The notes under the pieces were generated by a model. It was not told the origin of the DNA. It saw only the letters and a list, made by a program, of their open reading frames with translations, and did not search any database. The translations under genes were made by a program, and so were the position numbers. Positions 8,189 to 16,733 of a DNA stretch of 64,000 bases are shown one piece after another. Source of the stretch: Natronosalvus halobius (GTDB lineage Archaea > Halobacteriota > Halobacteria > Halobacteriales > Natrialbaceae); the NCBI RefSeq assembly GCF_024138145.1, contig NZ_CP099997.1:868001-932000 (forward strand). The letters are read 5' to 3'. Each line of letters starts with the position of its first letter. Within the stretch, counting starts at the first letter, position 1.

Positions 8189-8854
8189 ATGTCGATGATG
8201 ACGACAGTCGCCGAACTCGAGGTCCCCGCCGGCCACTTCGCTGCAGCGACCGCGTTCGAGCGCATCCCGTCGCTCGAACTCCAGTTTGCAGGGGTGGTCG
8301 GAGAGGGCCCACCACTCGTGTGGGTGTCGGGGGCGAGTCGCAACGAGATCCAGGAGGCGCTCGAGGCAGATCCGACGCTCTCGGTGCTCGCCAGTCTGAC
8401 CGACGCTAGCCGCGAACGCTGGCTCTTTCGTCTCGAGTTCGACGCGCCGATCACGCAGTTCCAGAAGGTGATCGCCGATCACGGTGGAGCCATCCTCGAG
8501 ACGACCGGAGTGGACCACGACTGGACGATCGAACTGCTCTTTCACGATCGACAGTCGCTTTCGGCCGCACACGACGAACTGCTGGACCAGGAGTTCTCCG
8601 TCTCGGTGCGTCGCATGACGGAACTGGACGGCGACCTCAGCGAGGAGACGCCGCTCACGGAGACCCAGTACGAGACGATCGTCACGGCCCACGAACTGGG
8701 CTACTTCGACGTACCGCGAAAGGTGACGCTGAAAGAGCTCGCGGACGAACTCGGTATCTCTCACCAGGCGCTGTCGGAACGATTGCGGCGAAGCCACGCG
8801 GCGCTCGTGAGCGCCAAGCTATCCGATGGAGACCAGCGGAAGGTCGATCTCTAG
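8189..8854 (+). CDS. Bacterio-opsin activator-type HTH_10 transcriptional regulator
   Basis: 221 aa. Residues about 1-150 form a haloarchaeal sensor-like domain (AELEVPAGHFAAATAFERIP is its typical opening). Residues about 158-212 are an HTH_10 domain: LTETQYETIVTAHELGYFDV, then KVTLKELADELGISHQALSERL. Proteins with this layout regulate diverse haloarchaeal genes, usually of unknown identity. Two nearby in-frame ATGs (8195, 8198) are possible starts. The gene is divergent from the sensor kinase at 6829, which hints at a functional link but does not prove one. Confidence 0.88.
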   Translation: MSMMTTVAELEVPAGHFAAATAFERIPSLELQFAGVVGEGPPLVWVSGASRNEIQEALEADPTLSVLASLTDASRERWLFRLEFDAPITQFQKVIADHGGAILETTGVDHDWTIELLFHDRQSLSAAHDELLDQEFSVSVRRMTELDGDLSEETPLTETQYETIVTAHELGYFDVPRKVTLKELADELGISHQALSERLRRSHAALVSAKLSDGDQRKVDL

Positions 8855-9052
8855 CTGCCCTCCGTCGACTTCTTCGCGTAGTCGTGCACTCAATTCGAGT
8901 GGCGTGACTCGGGTTGCAAGCGGCGAGTGACGATTATCGGACACCGACGGCCGACACTGGCGTCCTGGATTGGCGGAGCGCGGATGCGTGAACATTCGGT
9001 GTAGATAGTGTAGATACTCCGTCTCGAGCATCGCCAGTGGTACCCCGTCTGA

Positions 9053-9113
9053 GTCCCGTCAGTCTGTCCCGCCTCAAGTCCCGTCAGTCTGTCCCGCCTC
9101 AAGTCCCGTCAGT
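9053..9113. repeat. 25-nt direct repeat, two full copies and a partial third
   Basis: The unit begins gtcccgtcagtctgtcccgc and occupies 9053-9077 and 9078-9102 without mismatch; a partial copy (gtcccgtcagt) follows at 9103-9113. Intergenic. Confidence 0.9.
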
Positions 9114-9391
9114 GATCAACCGAATAGTTCTGTACCAATACACCCAACATATACTGACGATCGTTTTTTCTTAGCCCCAAATATTTGTATTCGGTCTCAA
9201 AATTCCGGTAGTATTGCTAAAATTGCTTATTAAGTCGAGCTTATGAAGATATACGACCAATAGTTATCCGTCGACGGGACCTTCCGCCGACTGAGGAATC
9301 GACGCATCAACGACCCCTGTGAGTGCAAGTGGCTCGCGAACGTCCCAGTTCGGGCGCCACGTGACACAACCGACGTGTCATGGTGGATCAC

Positions 9392-9499
9392 TCATGCTCG
9401 AGCCGACCACGCCTCGCGACCATTCGTGGCTGTGTGGTCGCTGACGTGGTCGTCTTCCATAAGCGCCTCCACTGTCACATCTCGACCGGTATGTGACAT
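9392..9499 (-). CDS. Possible 35-aa small protein
   Basis: An ATG-initiated frame reads MSHTGRDVTVEALMEDDHVS then ends NGREAWSARA. In favour: an A/T-rich box (cctatagaaat on the minus strand) lies about 30 nt before the ATG, fitting a leaderless transcript, and the composition is acidic. Against: it is short, has no recognised motif, and sits in a gene-poor region where chance frames are expected. Unknown function. Confidence 0.3.
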   Translation of the reverse strand: MSHTGRDVTVEALMEDDHVSDHTATNGREAWSARA

Positions 9500-9643
9500 C
9501 GACGCGGATACTGTACAGATTTCTATAGGAATTATCTGGCTGAAGGTGGAAGACCGTCCTATGTGGAACACCGCACAGAACCGGAATCAGCCAGTTCGTG
9601 TCTCGATCGAGAATTCGAGAACGGATCAAATACGGAGAAAACG

Positions 9644-10999
9644 ATGGTAGACGTCGCCCTCTCGGTCGGTCGACTTCTCCTCGCGTTCGTCCTGGTCTTC
9701 CTGAACGGCTTTTTCGTCGCCGCGGAGTTCGCATACGTTCGAATTCGAGCGACCGCTGTCGACGCACTCGTCGAGGAAGGGCGCTCGGGGGCGGTCCTCT
9801 TACAGGACGCGATGGACAACCTCGACGATTATCTCGCCGTGACCCAGCTCGGCATTACCATCTCCTCACTCGGTCTCGGCTGGATCGGTGAGCCCGCCGT
9901 CGCGGCTCTGCTCGAACCCGTACTGTCGCCGATCTTACCCGGGGGGCTGATCCACCTCGTCTCCTTCGCCGTCGGGTTCAGCATCATCACCTTCTTGCAC
10001 GTCGTCTTCGGCGAGTTGGCTCCGAAGACGATCGCGATCGCCCAGGCAGAGCGCGTGGCGCTGATCGTCGCACGACCGATGAAGTTCTTCTACTACGTGT
10101 TTATCCCCGGACTCGTCGTCTTCAACGGGACCGCGAACTTCTTCACGCGGCTCATCGGCATCCCGCCGGCCTCCGAGAACGAGGAGGTGCTGACCGAAGA
10201 GGAGATCCTCGCCGTGCTGTCGACGGCCGGTCGGAAAGGGAACATCGAGATGGAGGAAGTCGAACTAATCGAACGCGTGTTCGACTTCGACGAACTCTCG
10301 GTCCAGGCGGTCATGGTTCCTCGACCGGACGTGATCACCATCTCTGCGGACGCGCCGCTTCCGGCCGTTCGGTCCAGAATCATCGAGGAAGGCCACACTC
10401 GGTACCCGGTCATCGATCCCGACACCGACGATCAGATCGAGGGATTCCTCGACGTGAAAGACGTTCTCCGCGTCACCCACGAAAACCCCGACGCCGACGC
10501 GCTAACGGCCGGTGACGTCGCCCGGGAGATGCTCGTCTATCCGGAAACCGGGTCGGTCACTGACCTCCTCGAGCAGATCCAGCGCGAACGAAAACAGATG
10601 GTCGCCATCGTCGACGAGTGGGGCGCGTTCGAGGGCATCGTGACCGTCGAGGACCTCGTCGAGGAACTCGTCGGCGACATTCGCGACGACTTCGACGCGG
10701 CTACGAACGAACCGTCGATCGACCGGCGAGCGGACGGCACCTACGTCGTCGACGGCGGATTCACGGTATCGAGGCTCAACGAGACGCTCGAGACCACGTT
10801 CGAGGCCGACGGCGTCGAGACAGTCGGTGGATTGGTCCTGTCCCGAGCAGGCCGCGTCCCGGACGTCGGTGACGAGTTCGAAATCGACGGGTACGAGTTC
10901 ACCGTTTCGGCAGTCGACGGGGCGCGCATCTCGGAGGTCGAGGTCCGAAACACAGGAACGGGGCCCGCCGAATCCACAGAAAATTCGAGCCTCGAGTGA
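9644..10999 (+). CDS. CNNM/CorC (hemolysin-C) family transporter, DUF21-CBS-CorC_HlyC
   Basis: 451 aa starting MVDVALSVGRLLLAFVLVFL. Residues 1-185 form the DUF21 membrane domain with about four segments and the FFVAAEFAYVRIR motif. Two CBS domains follow (about 205-325; MVPRPDVITI and FLDVKDVLRV are their typical strands), then a CorC_HlyC domain (about 350-435; GGFTVSRLNETLET). Related proteins act in Mg2+/Co2+ efflux or homeostasis. A GTG at 9563 could add 27 residues, but the ATG at 9644 has a ribosome-binding site (ggag, 6-nt spacing) and starts directly at the first membrane helix. Confidence 0.9.
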   Translation: MVDVALSVGRLLLAFVLVFLNGFFVAAEFAYVRIRATAVDALVEEGRSGAVLLQDAMDNLDDYLAVTQLGITISSLGLGWIGEPAVAALLEPVLSPILPGGLIHLVSFAVGFSIITFLHVVFGELAPKTIAIAQAERVALIVARPMKFFYYVFIPGLVVFNGTANFFTRLIGIPPASENEEVLTEEEILAVLSTAGRKGNIEMEEVELIERVFDFDELSVQAVMVPRPDVITISADAPLPAVRSRIIEEGHTRYPVIDPDTDDQIEGFLDVKDVLRVTHENPDADALTAGDVAREMLVYPETGSVTDLLEQIQRERKQMVAIVDEWGAFEGIVTVEDLVEELVGDIRDDFDAATNEPSIDRRADGTYVVDGGFTVSRLNETLETTFEADGVETVGGLVLSRAGRVPDVGDEFEIDGYEFTVSAVDGARISEVEVRNTGTGPAESTENSSLE

Positions 11000-11053
11000 T
11001 CGGCGAGAGCGCAGTCTCGGATCTTGGTGTCTCGAGTCAACAAAGGGAGAGGG

Positions 11054-11866
11054 TTACCGATTCGTCTCGAACCAATCGACGGCGAAATCGACCATCGCTC
11101 GCTGGGGAACTAACCGCGTCTCGGCGGCGCCGACCGATCCGCGTCGAACGATCGAGTCGTGTTCGTCCTCGAACGCGTCACCGAGGATCGCGAAGTCGCT
11201 GGCGTCGGTTTCGATGTCCTGGAAGGTGACCGACGTTGGCTCGCCCTCTTCGAGAACGGTAGCGACGGTATCGGTCCGTGGCAGATCGATGTCCGCCCGG
11301 TACTCGGCGAGGTGGAGCGAGGTGTTGGCACCGTGGTCGACTCCTAGCAGGAGGACCGAGCCGGAGCGGTCGTAGACGCTGGCCAGCGGCGAATGCTCCC
11401 CCAGACCATCGTCGAACCCGTGGTCGGCGACGATGGTTTCGGCGTCGGCGCCCCAGGCCGCGAACGAGACGGTCGGGTGCCGGCTCCGATAGACGTCGGG
11501 GTACGATCGAAAACACTCCGGAACCGCACCGACGCCGCGTGTCGGCGTGGTCTCCGGTCGATAGGGTGGTCGCTCCGCTCGAATCGTGTCGATCCAGTCG
11601 TCGGGAACGGGTGGATTCGACCAGACGGCCGGGTCCCCGTACTGTCCCGAGTGAGTCGGCATGACGAGTGTCCCCGCCTCAGTTACGGCGGCCATGAGCG
11701 CGTCGACGACGGTCTGGGCGTCTACGCAGACCCACCCGAGGGAACTGAGCGAGGCGTGGACGAGCACCGTCTCACCCGCCGTCAGCCCGAGCGCCCGGAG
11801 ATCGTCGACGAGCGACGACACCGTCGCGGGTTCGTCCACTGCTTCGATCGCGTCTCGTTCAGACAT
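11054..11866 (-). CDS. Aminoglycoside N(3)-acetyltransferase-like (AAC(3)) protein
   Basis: 270 aa, the usual family length. Motifs: VLVHASLSSLGWV near the N terminus, TLVMPTHSGQYGDP, then TPTRGVGAVPECFRSYP and RSRHPTVSFAAWG, the conserved GxxPE...R-S-x-HP-x-x-S core that binds acetyl-CoA, and SVLLLGVDHGANTSLHLAE. The classic reaction is acetylation of aminoglycosides at the 3-amino group; many archaeal and Bacillus (YokD-like) homologues have unknown natural substrates. Start MSERDAIEAVDEP is chosen over an ATG 4 codons earlier. It is convergent with the CorC-like gene, so independently expressed. Confidence 0.88.
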   Translation of the reverse strand: MSERDAIEAVDEPATVSSLVDDLRALGLTAGETVLVHASLSSLGWVCVDAQTVVDALMAAVTEAGTLVMPTHSGQYGDPAVWSNPPVPDDWIDTIRAERPPYRPETTPTRGVGAVPECFRSYPDVYRSRHPTVSFAAWGADAETIVADHGFDDGLGEHSPLASVYDRSGSVLLLGVDHGANTSLHLAEYRADIDLPRTDTVATVLEEGEPTSVTFQDIETDASDFAILGDAFEDEHDSIVRRGSVGAAETRLVPQRAMVDFAVDWFETNR

Positions 11867-11993
11867 AATTCGTCTCACACACAGGAATCATTTGAGTGTT
11901 CGGACGCGATCGTGAGCCGAGTACACGGACCCGCAGGACTCGTCGCTCGCTATACATCCAGGAGTTTAATACTACAGATTGCGTAGCGTCTGT

Positions 11994-12473
11994 ATGGCCG
12001 ATCCAGATACCATCACGGACGCGCTCGAAACGATCCTCGACGTTCCGGCGACCGACGCCCTCGAGTCGGCAACCGGTCTAGAGGCGGCGACCGGCGTAGA
12101 AGCCGCGACTGACGTGGAGGGAGTAAGCGAAACGGAAGGAACGACCGACGAGACGACGGACGATTCGCCAACGAAACAGGACGTTCTCACGCTCCTGGAG
12201 CGCCGACACGCGCTCTCGATTCTGCGAGCGATTACGACCGCGGGCGGGCCGAGTCGCTTCTCAGAACTCGAGGACGTGGTCTCTGCCTCCCCGAACACCC
12301 TCTCTGCACGCCTCTCTGAGTTCGTCAAGGCTGGATTGCTCGAGCGAACCGCCTACGACGAGGTTCCGCCGCGCGTGGAGTACGAACCGACCGACGCCGG
12401 GGCGACGCTGGCCCCGCTGTTCGTTTACCTCCGCCTGTGGGAGAGTCGATACGGCGACGAACTGGAAGCGTAA
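11994..12473 (+). CDS. HxlR-family winged-helix transcriptional regulator
   Basis: 159 aa starting MADPDTITDALETILDVP. The first 55 residues are a low-complexity Ala/Thr/Glu leader. The remaining hundred match HxlR: LLERRHALSILRAITTAGGP, RFSELEDVVSASPNTLSARL as recognition helix-turn-helix, KAGLLERTAYDEVPPRVEY as wing, then YEPTDAGATLAPLFVYLRLW. No Cys residues, so no thiol redox switch. The next gene in the same direction, 78 nt downstream, is an FNR-like oxidoreductase that could be a target. Confidence 0.85.
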   Translation: MADPDTITDALETILDVPATDALESATGLEAATGVEAATDVEGVSETEGTTDETTDDSPTKQDVLTLLERRHALSILRAITTAGGPSRFSELEDVVSASPNTLSARLSEFVKAGLLERTAYDEVPPRVEYEPTDAGATLAPLFVYLRLWESRYGDELEA

Positions 12474-12551
12474 CGGGATCTCGGAAACTCTAGGCTCAAA
12501 ACCGCCGCGAGGAAAGGAACTTCTTTGAGGCGGCCGCCGGTACGGTCCGGT

Positions 12552-13190
12552 ATGGAAGGCACGGCCGTTACCGTCGAGTCCGTCACCGAAGTGGGACCGT
12601 CGACCGTCGCACTCGAACTCGCGACGCCGGAAGATTTCGAGGCGCTCCCCGGGCAATTCGTCCTCCTTCGAGCGGCACCCGAGGGCGAGGAGGTCGCACG
12701 CCACTACACCCTCTCGTCGCCGACGGTCGAGGAGACGTTCGAGATCACCGTCGGCGTCGATCCCGACGGCGAACTCGCGCCGTGGCTCGCCTCCCTCGAG
12801 GGCGGCGAAACGGTTCACATTGAGGGGCCGTTCGGAACGATCACCTACAAGAACGACGGCGATGTCGTGGCGATCGCTGGCGGGCCAGGCATCGGTCCCG
12901 CAGTCGCTATCGCCGAGGCTGCCCAGGAGGCCGGCCACGACGCGGCCGTCATCTATCAGGACGACGAACCGGCCCACACCGAGCGACTCGAGGCACTTTC
13001 TGAAGCGGGAGCGGCCGTCACGGTACTCGAGTCGGGCGACGACGAGAGTCTCGAGTCGGCCGTCGACGCACACCTCGAGGACGGGCAGTGCTACGTCTTC
13101 GGGTTCGCGGACTTCGTCGACCGGGTCGCCGAGGCAATCGAGGCGGCCGGCGAGGATCCGGACGAGGCGCGCATCGAAAACTTCGGGTAG
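12552..13190 (+). CDS. FAD/NAD(P)-binding oxidoreductase (ferredoxin-NADP reductase-like)
   Basis: 212 aa starting MEGTAVTVESVTEVGPSTVA. Residues 1-95 form the flavin-binding barrel with the ARHYTLSSP motif (FAD pyrophosphate) and EITVGVDPDGELAPWLASL; residues 100-212 are the nucleotide domain with AIAGGPGIGPAVAIAEA (glycine-rich NAD(P) site) and CYVFGFADFVDRV. No 2Fe-2S binding cysteines. Similar subunits pass electrons between NAD(P)H and a partner such as ferredoxin or glutamate synthase; partner unknown here. Confidence 0.85.
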   Translation: MEGTAVTVESVTEVGPSTVALELATPEDFEALPGQFVLLRAAPEGEEVARHYTLSSPTVEETFEITVGVDPDGELAPWLASLEGGETVHIEGPFGTITYKNDGDVVAIAGGPGIGPAVAIAEAAQEAGHDAAVIYQDDEPAHTERLEALSEAGAAVTVLESGDDESLESAVDAHLEDGQCYVFGFADFVDRVAEAIEAAGEDPDEARIENFG

Positions 13191-13238
13191 GACCGGTTTT
13201 CTCGGCGCTCGCAGGTTTGCGTGAATTCTCGACTCGAG

Positions 13239-13826
13239 TTACGCCGACTCGCTGATCGTTGCAGTCTCTTCGAACGCGGACCGGCAGGACGGACAGCAGA
13301 AGAGGTAGCGATCGTCGTCGATGGTGATCGAGACGCCGTCGTCCGTCACCCGATTCGAACACTCGTCGCACGTGAAAGCGAGATCGGACGAGGCGATCGA
13401 TGGGGACCAGTGGCGGTCCTCGAGCAGGTGAACCCGGTAGCTGTCGAGAGACTCGAGGTCGACTGCGTCGGCGAGTACCGCTCGTATTCGTGCCTGCGAG
13501 ACGGTAGCGGTCGCGAGCACTCGGCCGTCTGCCGTCACGAAGACGTGTTCGATCGCCTCGAGCGAGGCCAGGCGGTCGGCGATCCGATCGTCTGCGTCCG
13601 GCGAGAGCGTGCAGTCGATCAGTACTTCGGTTCCGGCAGAGACGGTCGATCGGTCGACGGCGACGGTGAAGCCATCTATCACGCCGATATCGACGAGCCG
13701 GTCGACTCGGTTGGACACAGTCGGCGCGGAGACGTCGACCCGCTCGGCGATTTCACTGTAGGGCTGGCGGGCATCCGCGACGAGGTGGTGGAGGATCTCG
13801 ATATCAATTTTGTCCAGTGATCGCAT
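13239..13826 (-). CDS. Lrp/AsnC-family regulator with C-terminal TRASH metal-binding domain
   Basis: 195 aa. HTH at residues 1-55 (LDKIDIEILHHLVADARQPY, SAPTVSNRVDRLV), a ligand-type middle domain (60-145), then a TRASH-like finger (about 148-187) with FTCDECSN and LFCCPSCRSAF, a treble-clef arrangement known in metal sensing, mostly copper. In other haloarchaea such regulators lie beside a copper P-type ATPase and chaperone; neither is visible here. Two exact copies of cgcatatta sit at 13822 and 13845, overlapping the promoter, and may form an autoregulatory operator. Confidence 0.88.
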   Translation of the reverse strand: MRSLDKIDIEILHHLVADARQPYSEIAERVDVSAPTVSNRVDRLVDIGVIDGFTVAVDRSTVSAGTEVLIDCTLSPDADDRIADRLASLEAIEHVFVTADGRVLATATVSQARIRAVLADAVDLESLDSYRVHLLEDRHWSPSIASSDLAFTCDECSNRVTDDGVSITIDDDRYLFCCPSCRSAFEETATISESA

Positions 13827-13862
13827 ATTAATAAATCGTATTGGCGCATATTAAAATTTTTT
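13822..13862 (-). promoter_or_regulatory. Promoter and possible operator of the TRASH-Lrp gene
   Basis: Two direct copies of cgcatatta start 23 nt apart (13822-13830, 13845-13853), about two helical turns, the first overlapping the start codon of the regulator and the second next to the A/T-rich box ttttaata on the minus strand. A looser third copy (gccatattc) is at 13877-13885. The arrangement suggests autoregulation; inference only. Confidence 0.5.
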
Positions 13863-13910
13863 ATTCTATAAAAGTGCCATATTCATCTATGCAGAAACGA
13901 AGGGTCGGAC

Positions 13911-15758
13911 TCAGGCGAAGACAGCGTCTTCTCGTGACTCGAGGACGCTCTTTCGATCGTTCGAGGAGAGGTCGTCGACGATAGAAGTGATCGCAAAAAT
14001 ACGGTAGATGGCGTATTTCTCCCGGTCATTGGCAGTATCGAGGAATCGATGCAGTTCGTCGGTGTCGAGTCCGACGTCCACTTCTTCAATTCGGTCGACC
14101 TGGTGGCGTATACAGTCGATAGTGTCGGCGTCGATGTTCGAATCAGTCTCGAGGTCATTGACGGCTTTGATGATCGGCTTGAGCGTCTCCAGGACGGTAG
14201 GATATCGCGAGAGTACGTCGTCGAGGAGGGCCGCTGCGGCGTGGCGTCTCGAATTGACCGGCGCGCCGTAGACGGCGTGGGTTCGACTCGCCGCATTCGG
14301 CGACAGCGTCTCGAGGAACGAACGGTAGAGGTTGTACCGTCGTTTCTGTTCGGGTGGGCAGTTCATCGCGTAGCGGAAGAACGGTAGCGAGTAGAACGGA
14401 GTATCACTCCAGAAGAACAGTCGATTTCGGTCTTCGCCCTCGAAGAGGAAGTTTGCGGCCCGTTCGTAGAGCAGGAAGTGGATGTAGAGGCCGTCGACAG
14501 TTGTTTCGGGGTAGGTGCGGACGTGGTCGCGAATGCTCCTTCTGATCGCGTCCTCGGAGACGCGAGTGACTCGGGACACCTGATCGATGTCCAGGATGGA
14601 GTTTTCCTCGACGATGTAGTCGACGAGGGTGCCTTTACGAACTGAACCCGTCGGGGTCAAGTCCGGGAGCACCTTGTCGCCGCCGTCACCCGTGATGTAG
14701 GCCATCGACGCCCCGTAGTCGGCTTCGAGATGGCGCAAGAAGGTGAGGACGAAGGACGTCATGAGGCCGATGTGGCCGTTTTTCGTCTTCACGAGCGTGT
14801 CGAGGTCGGCCCCACGAGGCTGGCCAACGTCGTACGTTCGCCAGTCGACTTCGAAGTCCGCGGCCAGTTCCTGGGCGATATCGACGTCCGAGACGGGGAC
14901 GTACTGGGGAGACTCCATCGTTGCCGCCTCGACCGGACAACCCGCGGCGTGGTAGCCAGCGAGTACCGACCGCGAGTCGAGGCCGCCGCTCAACGAGATG
15001 AGATCTGTGTCGAAGTGGCCCGCACGACGCTCACACGCCCGAACGAACCGTGTCGCTAGCTGAGTAGCGTTCTGTTCTCGACTTCGATGGGCGTGCGCCG
15101 GGTCGTCGAAGGAGAACGTGTACACCGACTGCATGCTCGTTTTGACGGTGTCTGTTCGAACGCGAACGAGCGACCCCGGCCGGAGTCGACGCACGTTCTC
15201 GACGAGCGTTCGGTCCCCCAGGGGATAGCCGAAGAGGAGACACTGCGCAGCCCCCAGGCGGTCGAACTCCACGTCGACGGACTCGAGGACGTATCGCAGT
15301 TCTCTCGAGAAGACCATGGACTCCTTGTCGGCATAGAAGTACGTGGGTAGCCGACCGAGAACGTCGTTGCAGAGTACTAGTTCGCCAGTTGTGGTGTCGA
15401 GGACGGTCAACACGAACGCGCCGTCGACCGACAGCAGCCAATCGCGAAGCTCTTTGAACTGGTCATCGGTACCGGCGGTGGCGTTCTCGTCTTCGAACAA
15501 CAACGGCGCAACCCGCTCGAGTTCATCGCGACGATTCTCCTCGGGCACATCGTACAATTTCCCCTCGAATCGAATTCGATATCGACCGCGATCGAAGCTG
15601 TCGATGGGGTACTCGGGATACGCCGTGTGTCCTAATTGGACGACGCCCTCGTCGTAGGTAACGGTCGCCTCGAGCCGATCGGTGTGGCGGAGCGACTCCA
15701 GCGACGACGCGAACGGTTTCTCGTCTGAGCGCCCAATTCGGCCGGTGAGTCCTACCAT
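13911..15758 (-). CDS. Asparagine synthase-like protein lacking the glutaminase cysteine
   Basis: 615 aa, full AsnB length. The C-terminal ATP-pyrophosphatase domain is complete: SLSGGLDSRSVLAGYHAAG (P-loop, residues 257-262) and ITGDGGDKVLPD (357-362). The N-terminal half has the Ntn glutaminase fold (VDGAFVLTVLDTTTGELVLC, LGRLPTYFYAD), but the protein begins MVGLTG: residue 2 is Val where active enzymes expose Cys after Met removal. It therefore should not hydrolyse glutamine; it may use ammonia or an amine, or form another amide or lactam as in beta-lactam synthetase. It stands alone: divergent from the enoyl-CoA hydratase and convergent with nothing. Substrate unknown. Confidence 0.88.
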   Translation of the reverse strand: MVGLTGRIGRSDEKPFASSLESLRHTDRLEATVTYDEGVVQLGHTAYPEYPIDSFDRGRYRIRFEGKLYDVPEENRRDELERVAPLLFEDENATAGTDDQFKELRDWLLSVDGAFVLTVLDTTTGELVLCNDVLGRLPTYFYADKESMVFSRELRYVLESVDVEFDRLGAAQCLLFGYPLGDRTLVENVRRLRPGSLVRVRTDTVKTSMQSVYTFSFDDPAHAHRSREQNATQLATRFVRACERRAGHFDTDLISLSGGLDSRSVLAGYHAAGCPVEAATMESPQYVPVSDVDIAQELAADFEVDWRTYDVGQPRGADLDTLVKTKNGHIGLMTSFVLTFLRHLEADYGASMAYITGDGGDKVLPDLTPTGSVRKGTLVDYIVEENSILDIDQVSRVTRVSEDAIRRSIRDHVRTYPETTVDGLYIHFLLYERAANFLFEGEDRNRLFFWSDTPFYSLPFFRYAMNCPPEQKRRYNLYRSFLETLSPNAASRTHAVYGAPVNSRRHAAAALLDDVLSRYPTVLETLKPIIKAVNDLETDSNIDADTIDCIRHQVDRIEEVDVGLDTDELHRFLDTANDREKYAIYRIFAITSIVDDLSSNDRKSVLESREDAVFA

Positions 15759-15902
15759 AGGTCAGAAATCCAGACAACCACATATGGTTATTCGTTGGAT
15801 GGAGACTGGTAGGCGTCCGTTACTGTCTTCGACCCTGTCGCATACCCGGTCGTCGACGCTCGAACGCATACCGTTAAGCGCCTCCTGGCGAATGCTCGAT
15901 GC

Positions 15903-16667
15903 ATGCAGGTAGACGATGCAGGCGGCGTCGTTCGGATCACGTTCGATCGACCCGACGTGCTCAACGCCTTCTCGACGGAGACGGCCGTAACGCTCGCCGA
16001 GGCGATAGCCGACGTATCACCGGCTGACCACCACGCCGTCGTCCTGACGGGCGAGGGAACGGCGTTCAGCGCCGGTGGCGACATTCAGGCGATGGCCGAG
16101 CGGCGGGAGGGGCCACAGGAGGCGTTCGACCGAATCACCGAGACGTTCGGGCGGGTCGTCGAGGAGATGCTCGAGTGTCCGGTTCCGATCATCGCGAAGG
16201 TCAACGGCGACGCCGTCGGCGCCGGCCTAGCGATCGTCGCCCTCTCGGACTTCGCGTACGCCGCCCAGGACGCGACGTTCTCGTGTGCGTTCGTGCGCGT
16301 CGGACTGATTCCCGACACCGGTGGGACGTTTCTCCTGCCGAAACTCGTCGGGTTGCGTACGGCGAAGGAACTCGCGTTTACCGGAAAATTCTTCGACGCC
16401 GAGGAGGCCGCCGACCTCGACCTGATCAACGAATCGGTCGATTCCGACGACCTCGAGGAGCGCGTCCAGGAGACGGTCGATCGACTCGGCCGTCGACCGA
16501 CTGAAACCATCGCGCTGATGAAACGAGCGATGCACGAAAACCTCGGTCGGCACTGGGGGGAGGCCCTCGAGTACGAGAACCTGTTACAGGTGCAAGCGTA
16601 CACCTCTGATTCCCACGAAGAGGGCGTATCGGCGTTTCTCGAGGGGAGAGAGCCGGACTTCGACTGA
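15903..16667 (+). CDS. Enoyl-CoA hydratase/isomerase family protein
   Basis: 254 aa. Crotonase-fold signatures: FDRPDVLNAFSTETA, the first oxyanion strand FSAGGDIQAM, and AKVNGDAVGAGLAIVALSD for the second oxyanion hole. The Glu in RVGLIPDTGG region is replaced: the canonical second-glutamate position (LGIPP-E/D-GG) reads LIPDTGGTF, so a hydratase and an isomerase are both possible. Acts on CoA thioesters in fatty-acid or amino-acid breakdown. Acyl-CoA dehydrogenase (52712) and the thiolase pair (36832) in this window could serve the same pathway. Confidence 0.9.
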   Translation: MQVDDAGGVVRITFDRPDVLNAFSTETAVTLAEAIADVSPADHHAVVLTGEGTAFSAGGDIQAMAERREGPQEAFDRITETFGRVVEEMLECPVPIIAKVNGDAVGAGLAIVALSDFAYAAQDATFSCAFVRVGLIPDTGGTFLLPKLVGLRTAKELAFTGKFFDAEEAADLDLINESVDSDDLEERVQETVDRLGRRPTETIALMKRAMHENLGRHWGEALEYENLLQVQAYTSDSHEEGVSAFLEGREPDFD

Positions 16668-16733
16668 TCCCCTCGAGTGCCTGCAGCGGCAGGCAGCAGA
16701 CCCTTTATCAATTTCGTGGACTGTTCGAGTGCA

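Larger units (their letters stand above)
8855..9643. other. 789-nt gene-poor region
   Basis: Largest stretch without a confident gene. It contains 25-nt direct repeats (9053-9113), an A/T-rich core (about 9118-9265) with a T6 run at 9163-9168, a possible 35-aa reading frame on the minus strand (9392-9499), and the probable promoter and ribosome-binding site (ggag at 9636-9639) of the transporter gene that starts at 9644. Confidence 0.65.

Noticed and set aside
8819-9031. 70-codon minus-strand frame overlapping the end of the HTH_10 gene
   Set aside because: It overlaps a supported gene, shows no motif, and its first half has no haloarchaeal composition, although its C-terminal half (TRVTPLELSARLREEVDGG) looks somewhat protein-like.
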